The notes: generated by a model not told the origin, from the letters alone. A stretch of DNA of 64,000 nt from Polydactylus sextarius (GCA_016801845.1 CM028914.1:1058501-1122500), one strand, 5' to 3'; positions 24,775-36,763 are shown, counted from the stretch's first letter. Numbers and translations: made by a program.

Positions 24775-27700
24775 CAGAGCTGAAGTCAAACATTGACCGT
24801 CTCTCTCAGAAGCTTGAAGGCATCTACTCAGACAACAGTCTGTGTCAGGTGAGACTTAACACACACACACACACACACACACAGAGCAAACGAACACTCA
24901 GATTAGATGAATCTATCGATCTCTACAGAGAAACAGAAAATAATTCAGTGTAAACAAGATAACAGAAAACAAATACACTGAAATCAGATCAATGTGAAGC
25001 TGTGATAAATTTAAATCTTCAACTGTCAATATTTTGTCACATAGATCATGGTCTTATAGATCATATGTCGTTGTGGTTGCTGTTCAGGTCCCGTACAGGC
25101 TTCACGCCGTCCTGGTCCATGAAGGTCAAGCGTCAGCGGGTCATTACTGGGCCTACATCTACGATCACGCCAACCAGCGCTGGATGAAATACAACGACAT
25201 CAGCATCACCGAGTCGTCGTGGGACGAACTGGAGAGAGACTCGTTTGGAGGAATGACCAACGCCAGCGCGTACTGTCTGATGTACATCGACGACCGGCTG
25301 CCTCACCTCATCACAGGTTCGTAGACATAGTAATGTTATTAATACAATGTTACTGTCGTAGTATTAGGACCAGGCTGGGAAATATCAGAGTCAGTGTGTC
25401 TCCTGCTACAGTGAAGAACATGGAGCATCTTGTTAATATCAGTTTCACAAACAAGGAAATAAAGTTCATCTTTCGTCTCATCAGCACCACATTATCATAA
25501 GGATCAGGACTTTGAAAAGATTGAAAACTTTGTCTCTTCTGAGGAAAGAAACACACAAAGTTGGAGGAAATTGTTTCTTTTATGGAGGAAACAGATGAAA
25601 GAATGATTTTTTCCCAACGTGACTCTAATACTCCGTCATAGTCCGTCTCCATGTTCATTATAGATAAAACGTTAGTGTTTCTAACTGTGTTTATGTCTGT
25701 TAACGCTACATCACCTCCACCCAGAAGACACAGACAACGAGACGGGTCAGGTGCTGCACGGTATGGACTCTCTACCTCCGGTCCTCAGACGTTACGTCCA
25801 TGAAGACAACCGCTGGTTCCAGCAGGAGCTCAGCGAGTGGGAGGAGCAGTTCTGTCAGACGGCGGCGCCACAGGGAGAGACGACGGTTTCTACCGATCCT
25901 CCGAATCCAAGTCCAGAAAACCTGCAGCAAACAGCTGTGGAACCGGCGCCGCAGTCTGGACCCTGTAGTCAGGAAGAACCGGATCAGGGAGCTGGATCAG
26001 AGACACAAGTGGATCCTGAGACCCAGATGGATCCAGAACCTGAACCCAGAGAAAAGACTCAAGGTCTGTAATCATTGATTTCACAGTATATTACAACATT
26101 ATAGAACAAAAAAAAAATCTGACTTCATTTGTTGGAGTGAGAAGAAAAAAGAGAAAGAACAAGTCATTAGTGTATAGACAAACATTAATAATCTGCAATA
26201 TGTTGATATAAAGACACAGGAGGAGCAGTGCATCATGGGAGTTCTCCAGCAGCTGAACTAAATGAACCTGAACCATCACTAACTATCATCTTCATCATAG
26301 AGGAAAGTTTCAGTCTGACATTAAATGTAGAAAGTGTCTCTGTCTCCTGGACCCAAACTGGATCTGGATCCATCAGAGGATCCTGATTCCTGAAGACTCT
26401 ACCTCCCATTCTGGTCTAGAGACTCTAGGACCCACAAGAAACCTGCAGTTTGTCATCACACTCATCTAGTGGGAGAATAAGGAACTATGAGCTCTTTAAG
26501 ATCTGATGATGTGTTTATTAAGACTTTTATTTTAAACCTTTCAACTCGTTCACTCACAGTTTCTCTCGTCTCCTTTTCTGACCTCAGAAGAATCAGAGTT
26601 GATGCCTCCACCACCTCCACAGAGTCCTGGCTGCCGTCCAGACGAGAGCAGCAGCAGCAGCGACGGAGCAGCAGCCGTCACCGACACCAACACTGACACC
26701 GACACCGACACCCTGGGACCGAGCCAGAGCTCCACCTCCACAGAGACGGAGCTGCAGAGTCAGGTCAGTGTCACTTCAACATCCTGGTTCTCCGTCTGTA
26801 GAAATATGGGTCAGAGATTCTAGGCCACAAAAAAAAAAAAAGAAGTGTGTACATGTGGGTGGAGGATCATGTTTCACCACTTAACATTGTGATGGAGATC
26901 TGGGCTAAATGTCAGGACATGTGTAGATACACTGAAGGTCAAAAACTCACTATAACTATATAAAGATTTACAGTGAACTGTTCTATTAAAGCCGCTAAAT
27001 AAAGTGATGACTCAGTTAAGGTCAAACCACTGGTTGTATCATGTAACTGGATCTTCTCAGAGCAGCAGAGTTAAAATAGAAACCTGCTGCACACTGGACT
27101 GTATTTAACCTGATAACTTGTTCCTTTAACTACACAAACATCAAATATTATTTCAATTATCTTTAAATCTTCCTACGTCAGACTCCTGAGGTCAGTGACC
27201 AGTCGTCGTCTGACGTCCACGTAGAGAAGGAGGATACGGACGAGACAGGACTCGGCTCCAAACCTGAAGTTGAACCTGAAGCTCCAAGAGAAAGTCCTGA
27301 ACCTGCAGCAGAGCAGGGCGGTGAAGAGGAGCAGCAGGAGAACGAGGTTCAGGAGGAGGTACAGGAGCAGCAGGAGGCACCGGTCAGACAGCGTCAGACT
27401 GAGAACGAGGTCTCGGAGGTGGAGATCCCCAACGTTGGCAGGATCATGGTGAGAGCTGACGCTGACGGATACAACGAGGAGGTGAGAGCACCGCCGCAGA
27501 AATGTTTTCAAGTTCACAGCTGCAAAATAGTGTCTTAATGAAAAGTGAAAACGTTTTAACTACTTTAAATAAATGAATAAACCTTCAGTAAACCAGGTGT
27601 TTCCTGTTTCTCCTGTTCTCAGTGAGAACAAACTGTTTGTTCTTGGTCTTTTTGTCAGAAACCTGTTTTCCGTCCAGATTTTGTTGTAATCACTTGTTTG

Positions 27701-30700
27701 TCTCCTTCTTCTCCAGATGATGTTGACTCCAGCGATGCAGGGCGTCATCCTCGCCATCGCCAAAGCTCGACAGATATTTGACAAGGAAGGTCCTGAGGCC
27801 GGCCTCATCAAGGTACCGGCTCCAAAACATTTATATGTTTATCAGGATCAAGTCATGAACACAACAAACCTGTTGAATCTTTCAGTTGCTTCATTTCATC
27901 TTCAGCCTGTAACACATGATCATTAGAAGATGATTTCAACCCTTTAATTTATTCTAAATGAATCATTTTATACAATAAAACTTACAACAGGTTCATCTCC
28001 ACCAGGCCGAGTCCTGTTTGAGGTTTGTTCTGTTGTTAAACAGCTTGACACATTAAACCACCTTCCTGATCGTGTCCTGGTCCCTGTTGTTCTCTGACCC
28101 ACTGAGCCTCTGTGGACCCGTACGTTGGCATCAGATCCTCTGGTCCTGCAGACTGGAGCCTCTGTGGGTCTGGTTTGTTCCAGTAAATCCCTCAGACGCT
28201 CAGCTGGATCAGGATCTGGGGAATATGGAGTCCAGGTCGACACCTGAGGGTCTTTATAATGTCTCAGTAGAGAGTTGATACAGCAGGAGGTGTAGTCACC
28301 ACGGGCCGTGTGTCTGGTCTGAAATGTGTTTACACCTCAGTGTTTCCCAGCAGAAAATCACTGTAACGACATGATGGATGTCGTGTCTGATTGGTTCATT
28401 TTGGTGAAACTGAAACATTAAAAGCTTCGTCTTTACGTCCAGGCCTTCCACGAGGAGTACTCCCGTCTGTTTGAGCTCTCCCAGGAGGAGACGACGCTGC
28501 AGGAAGACGCTCGTCTGCAACACGCGCTGGTTTATTTCTTCCAGAACAAGGCACCGAAACGAATCATCGAGAGGACGCTGCTGGAGCAGTTCACTGACAG
28601 AAACCTGAGCTTCGACGAGAGGTACGAGAAAAAAACATCTCTGATCAAATGATTCGTCTTGATGTTTTTACTCGAATCAGATGTGAATGAACACAAACAC
28701 CAGGTGGTTCAACGGTCACACGCTGCCATCTAGTGTCCAGAGCAGAGACCTGCAGCCTGATGAACTGATGTAGTTTTACATCTTCTGATTTCTCTTGTTC
28801 GTCATGTGTGACAGAGCCATCAGCATCATGAGAGAAGCACGAGCCAAACTACGTCTCATCAAACCAGAAGACATGGACATGGATGAATATCTGGTACTTT
28901 AACTGTAACTAACTTCATGGACACAAATATGACGTCACATTAATATGAAGTTTTATCTAAACATATTAGTTCCATGGTTTTATACAGAAGTGAACAGAAA
29001 TAGAAACACACCAATGAACATTTTCAAAATCATTAAAATACATAGATACACTTTAATGAGCCAATATTTTATTAATTAAAACAGTTAAAAACATAAATCA
29101 TGTTTGTCTGTTTAGTGAGAGAAGTGTTTGTGTCTGTTTGGTTTAAAATCCTTTTAAATGTTCAAATGTTTCATTTTAACCTGAGCTCCATCTCTCCTCC
29201 ACATTCATTACAAATCATCCTGCTGATAAACAAACAAACAAACAGATTAAAACAAATCCTCCTTCTCTCCAGTGAATAAAATGTCTCCTTAAAGTTAAAG
29301 AAGAAAAAAGACCTGAATCTATTAGTTATCACAGAAAACAGTAATTTATTTGTTATTATACTAATTATTGTCAAGCTGCAGAGACAGAAGCAGCAGTTGT
29401 ATGAGACGACAGCAGTGAACTAAGGGACAGTGATGCTCAGTCATGATCGTTTGCTGTGTTGGTTTCAACAGCAGTGGCACGACGACTACAGGATGTTCAG
29501 GACCGTGTTCGTCTACCTGCTGACGGGTCTGGAGCATTATCAGCACGGGAAGTACGTGTCACATGTTACACGTCACGTGTTTGTTTATATTCGTCTGTGT
29601 CTCATACATCACTGCTCTGACTGAAATGAATAACTGACTTCTGATGTTTTCAGGATGAGAGAGGCTCTGAACTATCTGGCTCACGCTTACGAGACCAACG
29701 ACAACCTGCTGAAGAACGGAGAGAAACGAGGCGTCGACAAGTCTGTGATCGCAGTTTACAGGAGGAAATGTCTCACTGTGAGTTTAATTATCATAATAAT
29801 GACATGAAACGGTGGTTTAACGGACGTCTGCTCGTGTGTGTTCTGTGTTTATGAAGCAGAGAAAACTTCTCAGTAAAATCACAGCCGTCGTTAATGAGTC
29901 TAACACTTACTGTCCACTGGCCCCAGTGACGTTAACTAAATCGGTGTCCCCACTTTAGTTAACATCACTGTACTCCAGGTTATTGGATCTGAGACAATGA
30001 TTATTAAACAAAGGTTCAAAGTGACCTTGAGCCTCAGAGGCAGCGGCTGAAAAGACAATTAAGTTTCACTAAGTAGTTCCTCTGGAGGTTTGATTATATC
30101 TGTTAAACCTCGGCCATTAAGCTGATGGGGTCAACGAGTCTTTAAGATGTTCAGGGGAAATGTTGGCAACAAACAAACTGTTTAAAAGCGACTTTGAGAC
30201 TTCAAGACAAATGTTTTTAATTTAGACCAAAGTAACAAACACAAAACCAGACGATTCAACTTTAAGATGATGGAGAATCAGGTTTTTATCTCTTGTAATC
30301 ATGCATGTGAATGTATCAGTGTAAATAAAGAAGAAACCTGAATGTGAATCTCTCTTTTCTCCGTCTTCCTGCAGGCGTTGAATGAAAGCGCGTCTCGTCA
30401 GTTCTGCAGCGGCGAGGACGGGAAGGTGGAGGAGGGCGTGGCCATCATGGACGAGGTCGTGATCCCGTGTCTCCACCTGATGAGCCGGGACTCGTCTTTA
30501 TCCCAGGAAGACCGCGACGCCATGGAGAGCATCCGCAGCCACTGGTGCTGCTGCCTGGGACAAGACATGGACGGTGAGTTGTTGTTATAGTTATATTCAC
30601 ATATTTTAATTAAAAACATGATGATAAAAAGGTTCACGTTTCCCTGTCGTCTCAGACTCGCTGCAGTTGAAGCTTGGTGAGCTTCTCCCCAGAGTCCTGG

Positions 30701-30834
30701 ACGGTTCGGCTGAGACGGTTCTTGTTCTTAAAGATCCACCTAAAGTCCACGTGAACCAGGCTCACGACCTGTGCAGCCGCCTCGCCGCCGTCATGGAGTC
30801 CATCACCAACACCTCCATCGTCTCCGTCAAGTGA
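18203..30834 (+). CDS. usp28: Ubiquitin carboxyl-terminal hydrolase 28, 26 exons
   Basis: Deubiquitinase, known in mammals to act in DNA-damage signalling and to stabilise MYC and other nuclear proteins. Exons: 18203-18247, 19661-19738, 20412-20532, 20706-20793, 21013-21175, 22598-22684, 22786-22923, 23190-23260, 23346-23422, 23501-23649, 23736-23863, 23950-24045, 24124-24288, 24391-24593, 24778-24848, 25088-25316, 25725-26063, 26588-26763, 27182-27481, 27717-27812, 28443-28621, 28815-28893, 29472-29551, 29654-29777, 30375-30573, 30656-30834. The product is 1219 aa. The N-terminus carries a UBA-like segment (MLLSQLREITGIQDP) and a UIM (LQTAIELSLQES). The catalytic Cys-box is GNTCWFSAV (Cys about 158) and the His-box is GHYWAYIYD (His about 579), followed by KYND. 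Exons 12-14 form the helical insert. The C-terminal part (GVILAIAKARQ, LVYFFQN) is well conserved. Exons 17-19 (about 272 aa) form an acidic Glu/Pro/Gln/Ser-rich region, which helps make this protein longer than human USP28 (1077 aa). NAGNAG acceptors occur at exons 2 and 23. Confidence 0.95.
18311..18350. repeat. (GT)20 microsatellite, usp28 intron 1
   Basis: Twenty GT units about 60 nt after the exon 1 donor. Confidence 0.95.
18654..18686. repeat. (GT)16 microsatellite, usp28 intron 1
   Basis: Sixteen GT units. It borders a complex non-coding block at about 18690-18970. Confidence 0.95.
18690..18970. promoter_or_regulatory. Possible intronic regulatory element in usp28 intron 1
   Basis: High-complexity, relatively GC-rich block with no ORF. 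It contains an A/T core like a MEF2 site (ctaaaatagag), a CArG-like ccatataag and agataa motifs in close array. Such motifs occur by chance, so the call rests mainly on the contrast with flanking low-complexity DNA. Confidence 0.2.
20369..20408. repeat. (GT)20 directly abutting the usp28 exon 3 acceptor
   Basis: The repeat ends at 20408 and CAG at 20409-20411 is the splice acceptor. There is therefore no ordinary polypyrimidine tract: the (GU)n run replaces it. Confidence 0.95.
24604..24668. repeat. (AAC/GAC)n trinucleotide array, usp28 intron 14
   Basis: Imperfect aac/gac triplets start about 10 nt after the exon 14 donor. They read as Asn/Asp in one frame but are intronic. Confidence 0.9.
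24739..24772. repeat. (GT)17 abutting the usp28 exon 15 acceptor
   Basis: The repeat is followed by atcag and exon 15 begins at 24778. Again GU repeats occupy the polypyrimidine-tract position. Confidence 0.95.
24859..24883. repeat. (AC)12 just after the usp28 exon 15 donor
   Basis: It starts 10 nt after the exon end, so the 71-bp exon 15 is bracketed by (GT)17 upstream and (AC)12 downstream. The two arms are complementary in the pre-mRNA. Confidence 0.95.
26174..26545. repeat. Dispersed repeat copy 1, usp28 intron 17
   Basis: Nearly the same sequence occurs at 38370-38668: both contain gatataaagaca(c/g)aggagg, gtgcatcatgggagttctcc, ccctcccattctggtc-like text and a ctcatctagtgggagaataag end. 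Copy 1 continues with aactatgagctctttaaga and stops just before the exon 18 acceptor region. I recognise this as a repeat frequent in fish genomes. No ORF of its own is apparent. Confidence 0.85.
28075..28265. repeat. Probable dispersed repeat fragment, usp28 intron 20
   Basis: The text gatctggggaatatggag followed by tccaggtcgacacct, with the preceding cactgagcctctgtggac, resembles a repeat I know from many fish introns. It is a single copy in this window, so the assignment rests on recognition only. It produces a spurious minus-strand ORF. Confidence 0.4.
29924..29970. repeat. 17-bp inverted repeat in usp28 intron 24
   Basis: Arms 29924-29940 and 29954-29970 pair with one mismatch around a 13-nt loop (core gttaactaaa / tttagttaac). 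Confidence 0.8.
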
Positions 30835-31486
30835 AAAAACCACGACAGCAAACAATGGTTGGATCGTTGAGACGTTGGGTCGTGTTGAACTCAGAGTCTG
30901 TGGAGTTGAGACGTCACGTCGTTTCCATCAGGACAAACTGTTTATTTCACTTTATCTGCTTTAGAATTTAACACAAAATACCTTAAACATAATTATACCC
31001 TCAGATTTCCACCAGCAGCAGTAAATCCTGTCTCAAAAAAAAAAAAAAACTACAGTATTTAAACGTCAAAAACACAAACAGTTGGACTTTGTCTCGTCTC
31101 TGCAGCGACTGACTTTTACACAGTAACTAAACTGTTTATTAGTTTTTTTAAATATATGTTTTATATTTCTTTGTACTTTTCCAGAAACAGACTCTAGATG
31201 ATGATTTTATGATGATTTGTAGCTGAAGTTCAGATATTTTCAGCGTTAAAGACACATTAACGACAGACGGAAACTCTTCTTTCTTTATGTGACGGCTCCT
31301 CGTTTCACATAAACACGTGACTTTTCTGCTTTTGTTCAGAGGTTTTTGTTTTTAAACCGTTTAAATCCTTTGAAAGGAGAAAAAACATGAACAAGAGACG
31401 AATCTTTTTTTTGCTGTCACAGATGCAAAGCAACACGGATGAATCGCATGAATTCACTGCCTTCTCACCTGTAGTCTGTGATGATC

Positions 31487-31492
31487 AATAAA
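31487..31492 (+). terminator. usp28: Poly(A) signal of usp28
   Basis: AATAAA about 650 nt downstream of the usp28 stop, followed by T/G-rich sequence. It is the best canonical signal in the 3' region. Confidence 0.6.
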
Positions 31493-31509
31493 TGTTTTAA
31501 ATACTCGAT

Positions 31510-32424
31510 ATATCCTCATCTATGTCTGTTTTTTTCCCATCATGCACCGATGACTAACAGTCCACAGGTTTGTTGTATCATAAGTGCTGTAATGTTCGTG
31601 GCTTCAGTTTTAAATATCTCACATAATCTTCCACAAATTCACGTGTAACAACAACACTGAGCTGTTTCATTATGAAATAAAGTCTGTAACATTCATCAGA
31701 TTAAAATTCACATTAAAGATTCAATTATCCTGAGATTATCCTGAGGTTCAGTTTGAACAATGACAGACCTGATGAGAAGTGTTTGAGGATAAAGGAAGAA
31801 GAGATGTTAATGATGAATAAATATAATATAAATAATAAAAAATAAATATAAATACAGCTGTCAGGACATGAGGATATTTTTAAGAATATTAATCCATTAT
31901 TTCTACATGTTTCTGTCGTCACGGTCAGAGGAGCGTGATTGTTAACATCCTTCCTTCCTTTTTATTTTTAGAAACTCTCCACTCTGCATCAGTGAACACG
32001 TTGCTCCATTATCTTGTTCGTACATTAACACTAATAGATTCACACTGATGATGAAAGATTCCTGGAAGTTTCTGAATGAAGATGAACCACAGAGAAAAAA
32101 AACATAAATAATTCAGCGAAAAACGAAAGTGGATGTGGTTTTGACATCTACCTCAGATCGATGAATATGTTGATGTTGATAATTTCATTCAATTTAACTT
32201 TGACAGTGATTTCATTTAGTTTAGTCTTTCGTTTCATCATCATGCAGAAATGTACATTAGTTAAAAATAGATCAATGTTGTTCAGAGAAAAATAGATAAA
32301 TATCAAAACAGAAATACGTTTTTTTTTTTATAGTAAAAGCATTTACAAGTTGCATTAAATTAGTGACAGATTTCAGAATTACTTATTATTTTATTCTTAT
32401 CTGTTCTAAGTTGATTTAGACATT

Positions 32425-32459
<35 letters not shown>

Positions 32460-32790
32460 ATACAAAATTCAGATGCAATGGGTTCATGTAGATCATAAAT
32501 AAATAAATAAAAACACATAAAACTTCACTCATGTCACCACGCTCTCTGTGCAAACATCTACAGTTTATGTTCATTTAAGGAAAATTATAAATGAATAAAT
32601 AAATTATTACACATTAGTACAGAACAGTAAACACAGGATCAGTCGGTTGGTCGCTATTATATATAAGAAACTGTTAATAATCTTTAAAAAATGTGTTTAA
32701 CTGTCTGATTTGTGTAGTTTGTGGAGATAAATGATAAATGTAACTTGATTACTTATTTTCTAATTGTGAGTCGTGCTTTTATTTTGAAGG
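31510..32790. other. Intergenic region usp28/orai2
   Basis: AT-rich, with no supported gene. It includes (TG)n at 32427-32457. Confidence 0.6.
32427..32457. repeat. (TG)15 microsatellite
   Basis: Uninterrupted TG units in intergenic DNA. Confidence 0.95.
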
Positions 32791-33170
32791 CAACACGCCC
32801 AACCGGAAGTGGTCGTTGTTTACCAGGACGTCGGAGCCTCCGCCGCCTCGCGGGTCTCTGTGGTTCCGGACTCCAGCACCGAGCCTGCGGACACCGACGC
32901 CCGGTGAGCACCGTTGTTACCACCACCTCCGGTAACGATTAAAAACATGACGGAACCCGGTAACGTTACTTTAACCCGGGACGCGCGTGGAGTGGAACGC
33001 AGCAGGTCTTGTTGTTAGTGCGCGTGGAGAGCGGAAGTGTGTGAACCACAACAGTTAAAGTGAAGAGTGAAGTCTGTTGGTTAAACGTCCCGAGCAGCAG
33101 CAGCAGCACCGTGGAGTTAAACACTTACCGGACACGGTCACCGACAACAACACGGTGCTTCAGCGGGAAG
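32790..33170 (+). promoter_or_regulatory. orai2: orai2 promoter and non-coding first exon
   Basis: CpG-rich island in AT-rich DNA. It contains an ETS-type site, ccggaagt at 32803-32810. Consensus donors lie at 32904 (ccg|gtgagc) and 33171 (aag|gtgaga), so one or two alternative 5' UTR exons are likely. They would splice to the acceptor just upstream of the ATG at 34955 (ccag at about 34946-34949). GCTAAC/TTAGC motifs follow at 33254-33284. Confidence 0.55.
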
Positions 33171-33490
33171 GTGAGAACATCACACTCGAGTTTAACCACA
33201 CTTTTACCGACACTTTAACGGTGCGACAGCGGCGGTTTAACCGGGTTTTATTAGTTAGCTAACTAAGTTAGCTAAAGGCTAAAGAGTCAGAGTCTGGATG
33301 TTTACTGTCTGTTTGTCTCGTTAGTTCATTATAAGAGAATAAAAACAGTTTCATTAATAAGAGACTCGTTTATATTAACGGTAATTTTACGTTATTTACA
33401 GTCGGTGTTTTAGCTCCGTTAGCTAAACTGTGTAAACGGATCGTGCTAAGTTTACAGCCAGTCTAAATATACAGACTTCAACTTCCCACG

Positions 33491-33692
33491 GACACACACT
33501 CAAACACACACACACAACACTGAAACAACACTGAAACACACACTAACACTGAAACACACACTAACACTAAAACACACACTAACACTGAAACACACACTGA
33601 AACACACACACTAACACTGAAACACACACTCAAACACACACACTAACACTGAAACACACACTGAAACACACACTAACACTGAAACACACACT

Positions 33693-33730
<38 letters not shown>

Positions 33731-33818
33731 CACTCAAACACACACACTAACACTCAAACACACACTAACACTCAAACACACACTGAAACACACACACTAA
33801 CACTGAAACACACACACT
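33491..33818. repeat. CA-rich complex satellite, orai2 5' intron
   Basis: Irregular array of aacac(t/a)gaaacacacact-like units mixed with pure (CA)n. Unit lengths vary, so it is a slipped microsatellite/minisatellite mixture and not spacer-repeat architecture. Confidence 0.9.
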
Positions 33819-34624
33819 TGTTTGTTTGTTTTGATAGAAACTGAAATTAAATCAAACTTGATGAACCAGAGTTTAGTGTTGACGCTGACGTGAAGTTAAA
33901 CATGAAGTTAAACATGAAGTTTAACATGTCAGAGCGTCTAAAAGTTTCATTTTAACACGTTTAAACGTCACTAACATCACAGCTTCATGTTTTAAAACAC
34001 GTCAAAACACAACATGGCTCAGATTTGTATCTTATTATAAATTAATAAGCATTAATAATGAATTAATAATCAATAATCACCTGTATCAACCTGCTCTCTT
34101 ATAGTTTAAATTCATTCTCAGCAAATTGTGTGAAAACACGTCTTTGTCTTGTTGATTCTGGAAGTTTCTTCTTTTTTCTACATAAAACATAGAAAACATG
34201 TTACTGTCAGAAACATTATGAACCTTAAAAAAGAATCATGTTTCATGTGTTTGAACATTTAAATCACATGTTAACGATGAGAAACGTTCACGGACTAAAC
34301 AAACAGAAAAGTGGACAAACGTCTGTTCGTTTGTATTTAACATTTATATGTTTTAATTCATAGTTTAAAGTCTTAAAACACAGATACATCTAGTGAAGTA
34401 AAGCAGCAACACAACTATATTATCAGTGTAATAGTGTTGAACATATATAATCAATATATGTTATGTATCAATATGAATAGTGTGGAACATAAGGTGACAG
34501 GTTGTAATAGTGTTTCTACAGCAACAATAGAGACGATACTGTCATGAGACAACAGGAAATGGAAAGATCAAGTGTTTTGTTTTAAAAAGTCTTTTGGTTT
34601 GTGGTTTAACTGTACTGAAGGACT

Positions 34625-34651
34625 CACACACACACACACACACACACACAC
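34625..34651. repeat. (CA)13 microsatellite
   Basis: Uninterrupted CA units upstream of the orai2 coding exon. Confidence 0.95.
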
Positions 34652-34954
34652 GGAGGTCGAGCATCGCTACAACAACGACTCTGAGTCTTTAACATCGGCC
34701 AACGTTGTTAAAACGTTGTTAAATCTTCTGTATTTTTGAACAGAAAAATATAACATCAGAAAAGTTTAGTGAGCGATCAGAGTTAAAGTTTAGAGTTTAA
34801 AACCTCAGTAAGTTTTAAATTCACTCAGTAATAATGTTGTTTTTCTCACAAATGATTCTTCCAGAGCATTGAGGTGATATTTTACTAATCTTGGATATTA
34901 AATGTTAAAAGTTTTATTTTGACGTGAACGTCTCTCTACCTCGTTCCAGAAGCC

Positions 34955-35415
34955 ATGAGCAGCGAGCTGAACGTACCGATGGGTTCCCCGGCTCCGGGGG
35001 TCTCGGATCGGGCTCCTGACGCCGGAGGGATGGACTACAGGGACTGGGTCCGACGTAGTTACCTGGAGCTGGTCAGCTCCAACCACCACTCGGCTCAGGC
35101 TCTGTCCTGGAGGAAACTGTACCTGAGCAGAGCGAAGCTGAAGGCGTCCAGCAGGACGTCAGCGCTGCTGTCCGGCTTCGCTATGGTCAGTAACACCCGT
35201 CTACACACAATCAGAACCAGAAATACTTTATTAACAATACGGGTCACTGATGTGATCTGTCCTGGTCTTCATGCTGCTTCAGCAGCTGGTTTCTGTTCAT
35301 CTCAGTATCTGATTGTGGTGAAACCACTTCACTTCCTGTTGTTGCTGCAGATTTAAAACACTGAAGTTGTCACAGGAATCACCATTAGACTAATGAGGGT
35401 TAAACTGCTGCTGTT

Positions 35416-35452
<37 letters not shown>

Positions 35453-36763
35453 CACTGAAACAAACAAACACACACACACACACGTTACAGTCACGTGATG
35501 TAGAGACTGAGGATGATTGTAACAGTTTGTGTCTCGGCTCTTTTATCTGTAACAAAATGTAACAGAATGTTTTGATCAAATTTTGACACAAAGTTTCCTC
35601 GTTCGTCGACTACAAACATCAACGTCTTCAACTTTATCACAGAATTTATTATGTAATGTCAAAGACAAGGAACTAAATGTACATCTCTATAAGTTTACGT
35701 GTGTCGACACTGAAACGTCGTCACTGATGCTACATGAATCAGCGTCAGTGGTGTGGATCCTAACATGTTGTGATGCTGCTGATCCACTTCAACAATACAG
35801 GAAACAACAAACATGAAGTGTAGTGTTCATGTGTGTTATGATGACAGATACATGTTGGTCTTCCACTAACTAAACATCAGTGGTTGAAAACAGTTGGATC
35901 ATTTTCTATAGAAGGTTTTTATTCCAACCATCCTGCCCCTGTCAGTCATTGTTCAGCAGCTGTAGCAGCATCATGGTTGAAACTAACATGGATGAAATGA
36001 CTCATTTTTACTAAGAACCTCGTCTTTAATCTGATACAAGTGACGTCATTCAACCTTCAACAGCATCACAACTGATCAACATAGAGACTTGGTCCAAACC
36101 TTCATTTCTTTGTCTGTAAAATCTGAACACGTCTTGACACAGACGTGTCAGTTCACACTGATCACATGACTCTAGTGTTTATCTGACTGGTTCGTGTGTG
36201 TGTAGGTGGCGATGGTGGAGGTGCAGCTGGAGATGCAGTACAATTACCCTCGTGAGCTGCTCATCGCCTTCAGCGTCTGCACCACGGTGCTCGTGGCCGT
36301 TCATCTCTTCGCTCTGCTCATCAGCACCTGCATCCTCCCCAACGTCGAGGCCGTCAGCAACATCCACAACCTCAACTCCGTCAGCGAGTCTCCTCACGAG
36401 CGGATGCATTACTACATCGAGCTGGCCTGGGGCTTCTCCACGGCGCTGGGCATCCTGCTGTTTCTAGCCGAGGTGGTTCTGCTCTGCTGGATCAAGTTCC
36501 TGCCCATCGACTCTGGAGGAAACAGGAAGTTGTGTGACTCCGCGGCGACGGCGAAGCCTCTGGAGCAGAAGAGCGGCTGGCAGGCGGCGCTGGCCTCCAC
36601 CATCATCATGGTGCCGGTCGGTGTGATCTTCGTGGTGTTCACCATCCACTTCTACCGATCTCTGGTTCGACACAAGACGGAGAGACACAGCGACGAGATC
36701 GAGGAGCTGCACCGGATAAAGATCCAGCTGGACGGACACGAGAGAGGCCTCCAGACCGTGTGA
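34955..36763 (+). CDS. orai2: Calcium release-activated calcium channel protein Orai2, 2 coding exons
   Basis: Plasma-membrane pore subunit of store-operated Ca2+ entry, gated by STIM proteins. Coding exons 34955-35185 (77 codons) and 36206-36763 (185 codons plus stop) give 262 aa, close to human ORAI2 (254). The start MSSELNVP and the GMDYRDWVRRSYLEL segment are diagnostic of the Orai2 paralogue. M1 carries the pore elements: Arg67 (equivalent of Orai1 Arg91) and Glu82 (the selectivity-filter Glu, Orai1 Glu106). Exon 2 encodes M2 (LLIAFSVCTTVLVAVHLFALLIS), M3 and M4 (TIIMVPVGVIFVVFTIHFY) and a coiled C-terminal STIM-binding helix. The exon 1 donor ATG|gtcagt and the acceptor tgtgtgtag|GTG join at a codon boundary. 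The GTG at 36206 is an internal Val, not a start. Confidence 0.96.
35418..35448. repeat. (AC)15 microsatellite, orai2 coding intron
   Basis: Uninterrupted AC units. A second short (AC) run follows at about 35468-35482. Confidence 0.93.

Noticed and set aside
27968..28278. ORFs on both strands in usp28 intron 20
   Set aside because: They coincide with a fragment that looks like a dispersed fish repeat; no splice support.
33491..33818. Regularly spaced repeat units, CRISPR-like at first sight
   Set aside because: Units vary in length, have no unique spacers, and are CA-rich satellite DNA in an animal intron.
36206..36763. Separate 185-aa gene starting at GTG
   Set aside because: The GTG is the first codon of orai2 exon 2, preceded by a tag acceptor; the N-terminus lies at 34955.
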